The translations under genes and the position numbers were made by a program. A stretch of 64,000 nt of DNA from Citromicrobium bathyomarinum (GTDB lineage Bacteria > Pseudomonadota > Alphaproteobacteria > Sphingomonadales > Sphingomonadaceae), in NCBI RefSeq assembly GCF_021021475.1, contig NZ_JAINWL010000002.1, positions 372,001-436,000 on the forward strand, in the 5' to 3' direction. Of the stretch, positions 26,569-35,103 are shown piece by piece. Under the pieces are notes generated by a model, which saw nothing but the letters and a program-made list of their open reading frames with translations, ran no database searches and was not told the DNA's origin. Numbering within the stretch: position 1 is the stretch's first letter; every line of letters starts with the position of its first letter.

Positions 26569-26601
26569 CAAAAAAAGGAGCGACAGGCCCGCTGTCGCTC
26601 C
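26569..26601 (-). terminator. Intrinsic terminator of flaF (works in both directions)
   Basis: GGAGCGACAG (26577-26586) pairs with CTGTCGCTCC (26592-26601). On the minus strand the stem is followed by a run of T (26569-26576 as A on plus), 22 nt after the flaF stop. On the plus strand it is followed by TCTTTTCTT. Confidence 0.88.
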
Positions 26602-26622
26602 TCTTTTCTTGATGCGTTGTTG

Positions 26623-26985
26623 TCAGGCCTTGGCCAGGCGCTGCGCTGCAAGCCCTTCCATGACGCTGCGGTTGACCTCGATCAGGTCATTGATGCTCTC
26701 GCGCCCGGCGATGACCTCGCTCGAGAAGCGATTGACCCAGAGCGCGAGGGAGATGATCGAAGCGCGCAGTTCACGGGGAAGTTCGTTGCCGGGTGAAGTG
26801 CAGTCGGCGGAGAAGATGTTCCACATCTCGCGATTGCGATGCAGCGGCTCGGCCAGTTCGGCCCCTTGCCTTTGCGCATCGCGGGCGACGATCATCTCTC
26901 CGGTGATCTGCCCCATCAAGCGATGCTCTGTATCGCGGGGCGCTTCGGAGAGCCGGCGAACACTCTGGTAAGCGGCAAGCGACAT
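26623..26985 (-). CDS. flaF: Flagellar biosynthesis regulator FlaF
   Basis: 120 residues with the family pattern: SLAAYQSVRRLSEAPRDTEH at the start, EMWNIFSADC in the middle, and LPRELRASIISLALWVNRFS, then INDLIEVNRSVMEGLA. In Caulobacter FlaF is needed for flagellin secretion and acts opposite FlbT on flagellin mRNA translation. The ATG at 26985 follows AAAGGAG at 8 nt; a TTG one codon upstream is less likely. FlbT, usually its neighbour, is not in the window. It is transcribed alone, divergent from the methyltransferase-like gene. Confidence 0.92.
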   Translation of the reverse strand: MSLAAYQSVRRLSEAPRDTEHRLMGQITGEMIVARDAQRQGAELAEPLHRNREMWNIFSADCTSPGNELPRELRASIISLALWVNRFSSEVIAGRESINDLIEVNRSVMEGLAAQRLAKA

Positions 26986-27014
26986 CAAAAAAACTCCTTT
27001 GACGGTGTTTTTCT

Positions 27015-27021
27015 ATTTTAG
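27015..27021 (-). promoter_or_regulatory. CTAAAAT promoter element (flaF)
   Basis: The minus strand reads CTAAAATAG, one base different from CTATAATAG, about 30 nt before the flaF ATG. It resembles the plus-strand flagellar promoter elements. No -35 match. Confidence 0.4.
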
Positions 27022-27095
27022 ACAGTTCGCGGACATTCCAGCGGCCTGAAGGACCATTTTACTGGCGCTTGCCGCCGTGGCCTCCTGAAATCCTC

Positions 27096-27102
27096 CTATA
27101 AT
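27096..27102 (+). promoter_or_regulatory. CTATAAT promoter element P4 (methyltransferase-like gene)
   Basis: Perfect CTATAAT 42 nt before the ATG at 27144, giving a leader of about 35 nt. The -35 position reads GCCGTG. Its presence places the downstream unknown gene in the motility regulon. Confidence 0.6.
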
Positions 27103-27143
27103 CAAAAAGCGCGTGCCGTTCGTGCGATTACGAGGACTTCTCC

Positions 27144-27860
27144 ATGGATCTGCCAACTCATCCTCTTGCCGGGATGCGCCTTGCGATCAAGGAGACGCTC
27201 GACACGGCCGGCGTCGATCGAGTGTGCGTGATCGGACGCGCCGATCCGCTGACCTCAGACATTCTCGCGCAGTTTGAAAGGTCGGGCGGCGCGCTCGACA
27301 TACTGGACTGCGCCTGCGGTGCCTCTACCTTTCCGATGAATTCGGGCGCGTGCGCCTGGATCATCCCGGGCGTCGCAAACTACTACCACGCCTATCGATT
27401 GCTGCACGTCATCCGCGCGATGACGGTGAGGCAGCAGACGCCGTTTCTGGTCCTGCGCCCGCAGCTCGAAACCACCATCGCCCGCCGGGACTATTATGTC
27501 GGCGTTCCAAGCGTGCCCGCTCCATGGCGGCATTGCTCCGAAACCTGCCTCGTCCGCGGCGAGACGATCGAGCGCGCGACGATCAAGGGCGGCCTTCGCA
27601 ATGGTGTTCTGACCGCGATCGAGGACTTCACCCAGGAGGTCTGGGACGAAGGCACCGCGCTTGCCTACACCTGTCTTCCCACGATCGGCGGCTTTTGCGC
27701 CCTGTTCGATGTGGAGGCCGATTGGGCCCCCGAACTCGCCTACCGCCTGTCCAGGTTTCACGACAGCGCAGCCGTCGCTGCGATGAGCGAAAAGGAACTG
27801 CTGGATTACCTGGACATCATCGGGCGACCACGCGGTGATGGGGGCAAGGCCGAAGAATAA
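27144..27860 (+). CDS. Methyltransferase-like protein of unknown function
   Basis: 238 residues, no signal peptide. The second half carries RRDYYVGVPSVPAPWRH and GGLRNGVLTAIEDF, which resemble the substrate-side motifs of a class I SAM-methyltransferase family (Methyltransf_24/TylF-like) where RRDLYY and GGPRNGV are usual. The N-terminal half (LDTAGVDRVCVIGRADPLTS, GALDILDCACGA) has a Rossmann-like strand pattern but lacks the glycine-rich E/DxGxGxG SAM loop. It is either a divergent enzyme or a non-catalytic homologue. It lies between flaF and motA under its own CTATAAT element, so modification of a flagellar component is a reasonable guess only. Confidence 0.55.
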   Translation: MDLPTHPLAGMRLAIKETLDTAGVDRVCVIGRADPLTSDILAQFERSGGALDILDCACGASTFPMNSGACAWIIPGVANYYHAYRLLHVIRAMTVRQQTPFLVLRPQLETTIARRDYYVGVPSVPAPWRHCSETCLVRGETIERATIKGGLRNGVLTAIEDFTQEVWDEGTALAYTCLPTIGGFCALFDVEADWAPELAYRLSRFHDSAAVAAMSEKELLDYLDIIGRPRGDGGKAEE

Positions 27861-27896
27861 ACCGCACCAACACCATCCGAACCGCACGTCACCAGC

Positions 27897-27903
27897 CTAT
27901 AAT
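27897..27903 (+). promoter_or_regulatory. CTATAAT promoter element P5 (motA-chemotaxis operon)
   Basis: Perfect CTATAAT 41 nt before the motA ATG, with an expected leader of about 34 nt. It probably drives the following thirteen tightly packed genes. The -35 position reads ATCCGA. Confidence 0.62.
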
Positions 27904-27943
27904 TCAACACAGACCCGTCCTTTAGGAAAGCAACTGAGAAACC

Positions 27944-28828
27944 ATGGTCAACGGCATCGGCCTTATTCTGATCCTGGCTTGCGTGTTCGGCAGTTTTATT
28001 CTGGCCGGCGGCAAGATGGACATCATTTCTCATGCGCTGCCGCATGAGATGATGGCTATCGGCGGCGCAGCTATCGGCGCCTTCCTCGTCGCCAACTCCA
28101 TGTCGGTGGTGAAGAAGGCGGGCAAGGGCATTGTCCGCTCCTTCAAAGGCCCGCGCTGGAAAGAAAGCGACTACCGCGATCTTCTGACCATGCTGTTCAC
28201 CTTGCTGACCACCTTTCGCAAGGGCGGGGCGACTGCCATCGAGCCACATCTCGACGCACCGGAAGAGAGTACGCTGTTTAGCCGTTATCCGCGGATCCTC
28301 GCCGATCATCACCTGGTCGAGTTCATCTGCGATTACCTGCGGATGATGACGGTCAATTTCGAAGACCCGCACCAGATGACCGAAGCGATGGAAAACGACA
28401 TCGAGCGGCATCATCATGAAGAGCTGGAGCCGCAGCACGCGCTTCAGGTGATGGCCGACGGCCTGCCTGCCATCGGCATCGTCGCCGCCGTGCTGGGGGT
28501 GATCAAGACCATGGGTTCTATCGATCAGCCGACCGAAATTCTGGGCGGAATGATCGGTGGCGCGCTGGTCGGGACCTTCCTTGGCGTCCTGCTCTCGTAC
28601 TGCCTCGTCGGCCCGCTTGCAGCCAAGTTGCTCGAAACGATCGAGTCCGATTCCAAGCCGTTCATCATCGCGAAGACCGCGATCATCGGACACGCCCAGG
28701 GGCTGCCCACGCAGGTGGCCATCGAAATTGCGCGGCGCATGACACCTTCGGGTTTCGCGCCCTCCTTCCAACAGCTCGAGACCGCACTTGAGGAGGCGAA
28801 CAGTGAACTCAACGCCCAACCCGCCTGA
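27944..28828 (+). CDS. motA: Flagellar stator protein MotA
   Basis: 294 residues. Four membrane helices (about 1-20, 30-48, 167-190 and 200-222), a cytoplasmic loop with the charged torque-generating segment, and the conserved region DGLPAIGIVAAVLGVIKTMG and GGMIGGALVGTFLGVLLSYC of the MotA/TolQ/ExbB family. Forms the proton-driven stator with MotB (35397). First gene of the long chemotaxis operon; its end overlaps the STAS gene. Confidence 0.95.
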   Translation: MVNGIGLILILACVFGSFILAGGKMDIISHALPHEMMAIGGAAIGAFLVANSMSVVKKAGKGIVRSFKGPRWKESDYRDLLTMLFTLLTTFRKGGATAIEPHLDAPEESTLFSRYPRILADHHLVEFICDYLRMMTVNFEDPHQMTEAMENDIERHHHEELEPQHALQVMADGLPAIGIVAAVLGVIKTMGSIDQPTEILGGMIGGALVGTFLGVLLSYCLVGPLAAKLLETIESDSKPFIIAKTAIIGHAQGLPTQVAIEIARRMTPSGFAPSFQQLETALEEANSELNAQPA

Positions 28829-29153
28829 AGACAATACGCCCCCGGGCGACAGCAAGGGCAAGCCGCAGGACTCCGTCACGCTTCCGGCGAACGGCACCAC
28901 TGCCACCGCGGAGGAACTGCGGGTCCGGCTGGTGCTGGCACTCGACGGCCAGGCCCCGGCGGAAATCGACGCCAGCGAAGTGGAGAACGCCGGTCAGGCG
29001 GTTCTGCAGCTGCTGGTGGCCGCGCAGGCCGAGGCGCGCAGCGCGGGCCGCCCGCTAACTTTTACCAATCCCAGCGCGGCTTTTCGCGACCGCGTCAAAC
29101 GTTGCCGACTGACCGACCAGATCGGCCTGGATCCTGAAGGAGTTGCCGCGTGA
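28803..29153 (+). CDS. STAS-domain protein of the chemotaxis operon
   Basis: 116 residues: a disordered Pro-rich N-terminus, then a STAS-like fold with VRLVLALDGQAPAEIDASEV and AGQAVLQLLVAAQAEARSAG. STAS proteins are known from anti-sigma antagonists and occur in many chemotaxis operons with unclear roles. The usual phosphorylated Ser/Thr of the DxSxxxxxDTAG loop is replaced around ENAGQAV, so regulation by phosphorylation is doubtful. The GTG start at 28803 is set by GAGGAGG six nt upstream and overlaps motA; the stop overlaps cheY. Confidence 0.75.
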   Translation: MNSTPNPPEDNTPPGDSKGKPQDSVTLPANGTTATAEELRVRLVLALDGQAPAEIDASEVENAGQAVLQLLVAAQAEARSAGRPLTFTNPSAAFRDRVKRCRLTDQIGLDPEGVAA

Positions 29154-29515
29154 CCAAGCGCATTCTGACCGTCGATGACTCGGCGAGCATGCGGATGCTT
29201 CTGAAGGCATCGCTGACCAAGCAGGGTTTCGCCATCGAAACCGCCGATGATGGCGAGCACGGCCTTTCGCGCATGTGCGAGCTCAATCCGGACCTGCTGA
29301 TCACCGACATCAACATGCCCAAGATGGACGGCTTCGAACTGATCGAGGCGGTCCGCGGCATGCCCGAGTTTCGCGGAACCCCGATCCTGGTCCTGTCGAC
29401 GGAATTTTCCGACGACAAGAAGGCGCGGGCGCGCAGCGCGGGTGCAACCGGCTGGATTACCAAGCCTTTCGATCCTGACAAACTGGGGGCGGCAATCCGC
29501 AAGGTGTGCCCATGA
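29150..29515 (+). CDS. cheY: Chemotaxis response regulator CheY (first copy)
   Basis: 121 residues, one receiver domain: VDDS at 8-11, phosphoacceptor Asp53 in LLITDINMPKMDG, Ser/Thr in LVLSTEF and Lys in GWITKPFDPDKL. Phosphorylated by CheA, then binds FliM or serves as phosphate sink. GTG start overlaps the STAS stop (GTGA), and the stop overlaps cheA (ATGA). A second CheY lies at 34155; which one binds the motor cannot be told from sequence. Confidence 0.93.
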   Translation: MTKRILTVDDSASMRMLLKASLTKQGFAIETADDGEHGLSRMCELNPDLLITDINMPKMDGFELIEAVRGMPEFRGTPILVLSTEFSDDKKARARSAGATGWITKPFDPDKLGAAIRKVCP

Positions 29516-31698
29516 GCGACGATCTCGACGATATCCAGGCGATCTTCTTCGAAGAGTGCAACGAAGGTCTTGCGGTCGCCGAAGAAGGTCTCAGCACGAT
29601 GGCCGACGGGGATACCTCGGCTGATGTGATCGCTGGCGTGTTCCGCGCGGTCCACTCGATCAAGGGTGGCGCGGGTGCCTTCGGGCACGAAAGGCTGCAG
29701 AGCTTCTCACACATCTTCGAAAACCTGCTGGACGAAGTGCGCGCTGGCCGCATCGAGCCGACCGCCCACATCTGCAAGAACATGCTGCTCGCCTTCGACG
29801 TGCTCTCCGATCACGTGCAGGCGGCGCAGGGGCATGCCGAGGTGCCGGATGATGCCGCGATGCTGGCCACGCTAGAAGCGCTGCTGGTTGAGGGGGCAGG
29901 CGATGCGCCGGCCGCAGACACGGCCTCCGAAGCGAGCGCACCTACAGCCGAAGGCGAAGCGGACGAGTTCGGCTTCATGCCGGTCGTGGTGGACATCGAA
30001 GATCTCGACGGGGAATCTGATCCGTTCATGGACCTTGGCGATGGTGACGCAGAAGAGAGCACCGCCGCTGCTGGCTGGTCGATCCGTTTCGCCCCCTCGC
30101 GGGATGCGATGGCCAATGGCAGCGAACCCCTACTGGTCCTGCGCGAGCTGGAGCGGATGGGCGGCGAAGTTGTCGCTGTGGAAACCGCTTCTCTCCCTCC
30201 GTTGCGCGAGCTCGATCCCGAAGGTGCCTATTTCGCCTGGTCCATTACCATGCCGGCGAGCGTGACGCGTTCGGACATCGAGGAAGCTTTCGATTTTGTC
30301 GCGCCCGATTCAGTGGTCGACATCGTCGAAGGCGAGACGATGCCGTCGCACGATAGTGAGCCTGCAGAGCGGCCCGGAGCCGAGCCCGAAGCGGACGATC
30401 AGCCCGTCTCGGCCGACCCCAGCCCGAGCGTGGCGGCAGCCGAGAGCGAGCCGTCTGCGCCGCCGGTGAAGGCGGTGCCCGCCGCTTCGCCGGCGGAGGC
30501 CAAGGCGCTCGAGGCACCGCAGAATATCCGTGTCGATGTGTCTAAGCTCGACATGCTGCTCAACCTTGTTGGCGAGCTTGTCATTCGCAACTCGATCCTG
30601 GCGGACCGTCTCTCGTCGGCGGACCAGCAACGGGTCGAACTGCCTGAACTGGCGCGCTTGACGCGTGAAATTCAGGACAATGTCATGGCGCTGCGTGCGC
30701 AGCCCATTCGCCAGGCCTTCTCCCGCGTGCCACGGATGCTGCGCGAGCTGTGCTCGGCCACCAACAAGGATGTCGCGCTCGAAGTATCGGGTGAGGCGAC
30801 CGAGGTCGACAAGAGCGTGATCGAGAAGATCGGCGAGCCGCTGACCCACATGATCCGCAATGCGGTCGATCACGGCATCGAGAGTTCGGAGGAACGCGTT
30901 GCGAAGGGCAAACCCGCCCAGGGCAATCTGAAGCTGTCTGCCGAGCAGAGGGGCGCGCGTATTTTCCTGCGCGTTGCCGATGATGGACGCGGCATTGATC
31001 GCGAACGCGTGCTTGCGAAGGCGGTCGAGAAGGGCATTGTCGCCGCGGACGCTACCCTGAGCGACGAAGAGATCGACAACCTGATCTGCGCCCCCGGCTT
31101 CTCCACCGCCGAAACGATCTCGTCCATTTCCGGGCGCGGCGTGGGCATGGATGTGGTGCGCAGCAATGTCGAGGCGCTCGGCGGCCGGATCGAGATCACC
31201 TCGGCTCCCGGCAAGGGCACCACCTTCACCATGATCCTGCCGCTGACGCTGGCGATCCTGGATGGGATGGTCGTGCGGCTGTGTGGCCAGCGCTACGTGC
31301 TGCCACTGTCCAACGTGGTCGAAACCGTCCAGCCCGAGCCCGGGCAGATGCGCCCGGTCGCCAACAGTTCGGAAGTGATCGACATGCGCGGCACCTACGT
31401 GCCCGTGAAGCGCCTGTCCGAGCTGTTCCAGCTGCCTCCCGCCGATCGGGAAGACGAGGACAGCGTCGTGATCATCGTCGAAACCGACGCAGGCAATGTC
31501 GGCCTGATGGTCGATACCATCGAAGACCGCCGCGAAGTGGTGATCAAGAGCCTCGACCAGAACCTCTACCCGATCCGCGGGCTGGGTGGCGCGACCATCC
31601 TTGGCGACGGCTCGATCGCACTCATTCTCGATATCGAGGCGCTGGTGGCCTCGGCAAATTCTCCCAACAAATTCGTCCTGAAAGGAATGGCAGCATGA
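29512..31698 (+). CDS. cheA: Chemotaxis histidine kinase CheA
   Basis: 728 residues with P1 (His48 in VHSIKGGAGAFG), a low-complexity Ala/Pro/Glu region holding the P2-like part (about 130-320), P3 dimerisation (VDVSKLDMLLNLVGELVI), P4 ATPase (MIRNAVDHGIE, DDGRGID, GRGVGMDVV, GKGTTFTMILP) and P5 CheW-like regulatory domain (MVVRLCGQRYVLPLSNVVET). It autophosphorylates in receptor arrays and feeds CheY and CheB. The start at 29512 overlaps cheY (ATGA); its stop overlaps cheW. Confidence 0.96.
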   Translation: MSDDLDDIQAIFFEECNEGLAVAEEGLSTMADGDTSADVIAGVFRAVHSIKGGAGAFGHERLQSFSHIFENLLDEVRAGRIEPTAHICKNMLLAFDVLSDHVQAAQGHAEVPDDAAMLATLEALLVEGAGDAPAADTASEASAPTAEGEADEFGFMPVVVDIEDLDGESDPFMDLGDGDAEESTAAAGWSIRFAPSRDAMANGSEPLLVLRELERMGGEVVAVETASLPPLRELDPEGAYFAWSITMPASVTRSDIEEAFDFVAPDSVVDIVEGETMPSHDSEPAERPGAEPEADDQPVSADPSPSVAAAESEPSAPPVKAVPAASPAEAKALEAPQNIRVDVSKLDMLLNLVGELVIRNSILADRLSSADQQRVELPELARLTREIQDNVMALRAQPIRQAFSRVPRMLRELCSATNKDVALEVSGEATEVDKSVIEKIGEPLTHMIRNAVDHGIESSEERVAKGKPAQGNLKLSAEQRGARIFLRVADDGRGIDRERVLAKAVEKGIVAADATLSDEEIDNLICAPGFSTAETISSISGRGVGMDVVRSNVEALGGRIEITSAPGKGTTFTMILPLTLAILDGMVVRLCGQRYVLPLSNVVETVQPEPGQMRPVANSSEVIDMRGTYVPVKRLSELFQLPPADREDEDSVVIIVETDAGNVGLMVDTIEDRREVVIKSLDQNLYPIRGLGGATILGDGSIALILDIEALVASANSPNKFVLKGMAA

Positions 31699-32240
31699 AC
31701 GCGACCGATACCGCCGATCTCAACACCATGACCGCTGCGTCTGTGCAAGCGACCGAAACGGTCGACGATGCAGAGCGCAAGATCGTGACCTTCCTGCTCG
31801 GCAAGCAGACCTTCGGCATCGACATGTCCGCGCTGATCGAAATCCGCGAGTGGGAAGATCCCACTCCGCTGCCCAGCGTGCCCGCCTACATCAAGGGTGT
31901 CACCAATCTGCGCGGCCATGTCGTGCCGGTGGTCGGTCTGGCCGAACGGCTCGGCTGGGAGCCGAGCGTGCTGCACGCGCGCTCGTGCATTCTGGTGGTC
32001 AACATCGAAGGCAAGCACGCCGGCTTCCTGGTCGACGAAGTGGCCGACATCGTGTCGGTCGCGGACAGCGCGATCCAGCCGGCCCCGGAAGTCGAAGTGA
32101 CCGAAACCAGCGTGATCCGCGGGCTCGTCGAAATCGGCCAGCGCAGCAAGGAAAGCGCGGACCAGAAGGACCAGACCATGGTCTCGCTTCTCGATCTGGA
32201 CAAGCTCAGCCCGACCCGCAATCTCGACCTGGCTGCATAA
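31695..32240 (+). CDS. cheW: Chemotaxis coupling protein CheW
   Basis: 181 residues: a short flexible N-terminus, then the CheW fold (KIVTFLLGKQTFGIDMSALI, PAYIKGVTNLRGHVVPVV, GFLVDEVADIVSVADSAI, VIRGLVEIGQRS). It links chemoreceptors to CheA. ATG overlaps the cheA stop by 4 nt, and its own stop overlaps cheR by one base. A Gln/Asp/Lys-rich stretch near residue 160 is a small insertion compared with typical CheW. Confidence 0.95.
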   Translation: MNATDTADLNTMTAASVQATETVDDAERKIVTFLLGKQTFGIDMSALIEIREWEDPTPLPSVPAYIKGVTNLRGHVVPVVGLAERLGWEPSVLHARSCILVVNIEGKHAGFLVDEVADIVSVADSAIQPAPEVEVTETSVIRGLVEIGQRSKESADQKDQTMVSLLDLDKLSPTRNLDLAA

Positions 32241-33121
32241 TGATGCAGACGGTCTCCGCTCTCGGCCAGTCCGCCGGCCTCGCACCAGCGGAAGCGCGGC
32301 TCGACCAGCGCGATTTCGCGCGGGTTGCCGCCATCGTGGGGCGTGAAGCGCGCATTGCGCTTCAGCCCACGAAGGCAACGCTCGTATTCTCGCGCCTGAG
32401 CCGCCGCCTGCGCGAGCACGGTCTGGAATCTTTCGGCCAGTATCTCTCGCTGGTGGAATCCGACGCTGTCGAACGCGCGGCGATGGTCGAGGCGTTGACC
32501 ACGAACCACACACATTTCTTCCGCGAGGACCATCACTTCGACCACTTCAAGGCCGCCGTTCTTGGCGAATTGCAGGACCGGGCTCGCGCAGGGCACCCTG
32601 TCAGGCTGTGGTCGGCCGGATGCTCGAGCGGCGAGGAAGTGTACTCGCTGGTGATGTGCATGCTTGGAACGTCGCGTTCGGAAGCGCGCTGGGCGACTGA
32701 CGGCGACGTCAAGTTGCTGGCCACCGATCTGTCTGCGCGCGTCGTCGCTGCGGCGCGCAAGGCGGTCTATTCCGAAGCCACCGTCAAGCCGATACCGGAA
32801 GCGTACCGGCGCCAGTGGCTGCGCGAAGAGGGCAATGATTTCGCCGTTGTCGACGACGCGCGCCGTTTCGTCACCGCGCGCGAACTGAACCTGTTCGGCG
32901 AGTGGCCGATGCGCCAGCAATATGACGTCATCTTCTGCCGCAACGTCATGATCTATTTCGACGACACCGCGACCTCCGAGCTTATCGCCCGGTTTTCGCG
33001 CCTGCTGCGGCCTGGCGGATACCTCTACATCGGCCATTCGGAACGTCTGATCGGCCCTGGTGCCGACGTGCTGAAAAATTGCGGCCAGACGATCTATCGC
33101 AAGGAAGGTAGCGGCCAATGA
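32240..33121 (+). CDS. cheR: Chemoreceptor methyltransferase CheR
   Basis: 293 residues. N-terminal helical domain, then the SAM-binding domain with RLWSAGCSSGEEVYSLVM, LATDLSARVVAAARKAVYSE, DVIFCRNVMIYFD and LRPGGYLYIGHSERL. It methylates glutamates of the receptors using SAM. The three receptors of this window end in DWNDF or DWNSF, matching the CheR-tethering pentapeptide. Two adjacent ATGs (32240, 32243) are possible; stop overlaps cheB. Confidence 0.95.
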   Translation: MMQTVSALGQSAGLAPAEARLDQRDFARVAAIVGREARIALQPTKATLVFSRLSRRLREHGLESFGQYLSLVESDAVERAAMVEALTTNHTHFFREDHHFDHFKAAVLGELQDRARAGHPVRLWSAGCSSGEEVYSLVMCMLGTSRSEARWATDGDVKLLATDLSARVVAAARKAVYSEATVKPIPEAYRRQWLREEGNDFAVVDDARRFVTARELNLFGEWPMRQQYDVIFCRNVMIYFDDTATSELIARFSRLLRPGGYLYIGHSERLIGPGADVLKNCGQTIYRKEGSGQ

Positions 33122-34143
33122 CGTCCCCGGTCCGGACACTGGTGGTGGACGACAGCGCGACGATGCGCACGATGCTGTGCGCCGCACTCGATGCCGATCC
33201 CGGCATCAAGGTGGTGGGGTCCGCCCCCGAGCCACATGCGGCGCGGCAGTTGATGCGCGAGCTCGATCCCGATGTGGTCACGCTGGATGTCGAGATGCCC
33301 GGCATGGACGGGCTCTCCTTCCTCGAGAAGATCATGCGCCTGCGGCCTACGCCGGTGGTGATGTGCTCGTCGCTCACCACGCACGCGGCCGAGGTCACCA
33401 TCGAGGCGCTGCGCCTCGGGGCGGTGGACTTTGTCGCCAAGCCGACCGGCGCGGGTGGTGATATGGCGCGTGCAGCCGCCGAGCTGTGCGAAAAGGTCAA
33501 GGCCGCGGCGCGCTCTCAGGTGCGGCAATCGCCGAACGTCGCAACGCCCGCTCCCGTCGATTCCGGCGGCGGCGTTTTCCTCGACGATCGTCTGATCGTC
33601 ATCGGATCGTCCACTGGCGGCGTCGATGCGCTGTTCGCGATTCTGCCGAGCCTGCCCAAGGATGCGCCGCCGGTGCTGGTGGTCCAGCACATGCCGCCCG
33701 CCTTCACGGGCAGCCTTGCCCGGCGCCTGGACGGCGTCTGCGCAGTGAAAGTGATGGAAGCGCACGACCGCGCCCCGCTGGAGCGTGGAACCGTCTATAT
33801 TGCTCCTGGGGGGGATCGCCACATGATCCTCTCTGGCAAGACCGTTCGCCTGATCGATGGAGATCGCGTGTCCGGCCATCGCCCGTCCGTCGACATGCTG
33901 TTCCAGTCGGTTGCGCCGCTCGGTCGAAAGGCCGTGGGCGCGATCCTGACGGGGATGGGCGAGGACGGCGCAGCCGGCCTGCTGGCCATGCGTCAGGCTG
34001 GTGCCCGCACCTTCGGCCAGGATGCACAGTCCTGCGTCGTCTACGGAATGCCGCGTGCGGCCGCAGCCATGGGCGCGGTCGAAAGAGAATTGAGTCTGTC
34101 TGCGCTGCCGATGGCGATCATCGGCGCCTGCCGCAGCAAGTAA
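33118..34143 (+). CDS. cheB: Chemotaxis methylesterase/deamidase CheB
   Basis: 341 residues. Receiver (VVDDSATMRTML, Asp57 in VVTLDVEMPGMDG, Lys in FVAKPTGA) and C-terminal methylesterase with the catalytic triad motifs VIGSSTGGVDAL (Ser), VVQHMPPAFTGSLARRL (His) and ILTGMGEDGAAGLLAMR (Asp). Removes receptor methyl groups as the counterpart of CheR. Start overlaps cheR (ATGA). Confidence 0.95.
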   Translation: MTSPVRTLVVDDSATMRTMLCAALDADPGIKVVGSAPEPHAARQLMRELDPDVVTLDVEMPGMDGLSFLEKIMRLRPTPVVMCSSLTTHAAEVTIEALRLGAVDFVAKPTGAGGDMARAAAELCEKVKAAARSQVRQSPNVATPAPVDSGGGVFLDDRLIVIGSSTGGVDALFAILPSLPKDAPPVLVVQHMPPAFTGSLARRLDGVCAVKVMEAHDRAPLERGTVYIAPGGDRHMILSGKTVRLIDGDRVSGHRPSVDMLFQSVAPLGRKAVGAILTGMGEDGAAGLLAMRQAGARTFGQDAQSCVVYGMPRAAAAMGAVERELSLSALPMAIIGACRSK

Positions 34144-34154
34144 GGGGATCGGTT

Positions 34155-34544
34155 ATGCCGGCAGCGTCTGCAATCAAGGTAATGGTGGTCGACGATCAGA
34201 CCAGCATGCGCGCGATGATCCGCCGCACGCTTCAGGATCTGGGTTTTCGTGACGTGCGCGACAAGGCGAGCGCGACAGAAGCGCTCGACGATGTGCGGTC
34301 CAATCGCGTCCACCTGATCATTTCGGATTACAACATGCCCGAGATGGACGGGCTGCAGTTCCTCCAGGAAGTGCGCAAGGATTCGGTGATCGGCAAGACG
34401 GTTTTCATCATGCTGACAGCGTCGGCGGAGAAGGAGATCGTCCAGAAGGCCGCCGAGATGGGCGTCAACAACTACGTGGTGAAGCCCTTCACTCCCGCAG
34501 CTCTCAAAGAGAAGATCGAGCGCGTCTTCGGGGCGCTGTCCTGA
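34155..34544 (+). CDS. cheY: Chemotaxis response regulator CheY (second copy)
   Basis: 129 residues: VVDDQTSMRAMIRRTLQDLG, phosphoacceptor Asp58 in LIISDYNMPEMDGL, Thr in IMLTASAEKEIV, Lys in NNYVVKPFTPAAL. This one is closer to the motor-binding CheY pattern (FRDV near residue 31, TASAEKE loop, aromatic at NNYVVK) than the first copy, so it is the better candidate for FliM binding. Twelve nt after cheB. Confidence 0.93.
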   Translation: MPAASAIKVMVVDDQTSMRAMIRRTLQDLGFRDVRDKASATEALDDVRSNRVHLIISDYNMPEMDGLQFLQEVRKDSVIGKTVFIMLTASAEKEIVQKAAEMGVNNYVVKPFTPAALKEKIERVFGALS

Positions 34545-34549
34545 ACGCC

Positions 34550-35062
34550 ATGCGCCGCGTCTCCATCATCCAGGGCGAACATCGCGTCATTGCCGAACCG
34601 GAGGTCATGCTGACCACGGTGCTGGGATCGTGCGTTGCAGTGTGCCTCCACGATTCCGTGGCTCGCCTTGGCGGGATGAACCACTTCCTGCTCGGCGAAC
34701 CGACCGCCGGGCACGATCTCAGGCCCGAGGAAATGCAGCGCTACGGGGTGCACGCGATGGAACTGCTCATCAACGCGATGATGCAGGCCGGTGCCAAGCG
34801 CGAACGGCTCTGCGGCCATCTGTACGGCGGCGCCAATATCGTCGCCGGGCTGGGGGCGATCGGCAGCAGCAATGCCGAGTTTGCCCGCCGGTTCATGCAG
34901 ACGGAAGGTCTGGAGGTGCGCCATTGCGACCTGGGTGGGACCAGCGCGCGCAAGGTCGAATTCCTGCCGTTCGACGGCAAGGTGCGCTCGATCAAGGTCA
35001 CCGACGCACCGCTCGAGCAGCGCCCGCAGCGGATCGCCACCAATGATGTCGAGCTGTTCTGA
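34550..35062 (+). CDS. cheD: Chemoreceptor glutamine deamidase CheD
   Basis: 170 residues with the CheD signature VLGSCVAVCLHD (catalytic Cys28), GGMNHFLLGEP (His45) and HLYGGANIV. It deamidates receptor glutamines to prepare methylation sites and often interacts with CheC or CheX phosphatases, neither of which is seen here. Five nt after cheY. Confidence 0.94.
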   Translation: MRRVSIIQGEHRVIAEPEVMLTTVLGSCVAVCLHDSVARLGGMNHFLLGEPTAGHDLRPEEMQRYGVHAMELLINAMMQAGAKRERLCGHLYGGANIVAGLGAIGSSNAEFARRFMQTEGLEVRHCDLGGTSARKVEFLPFDGKVRSIKVTDAPLEQRPQRIATNDVELF

Positions 35063-35103
35063 TGTGTTTGTCGGAACGTCTTCTTGTTTGCCTGGGATGA
35101 GCC

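Noticed and set aside
27059-27076. Possible sigma-54 site (TGGCGCTTGCC) before the methyltransferase-like gene
   Set aside because: GG and GC are not at the required 10-nt spacing; CTATAAT immediately downstream explains the promoter better.
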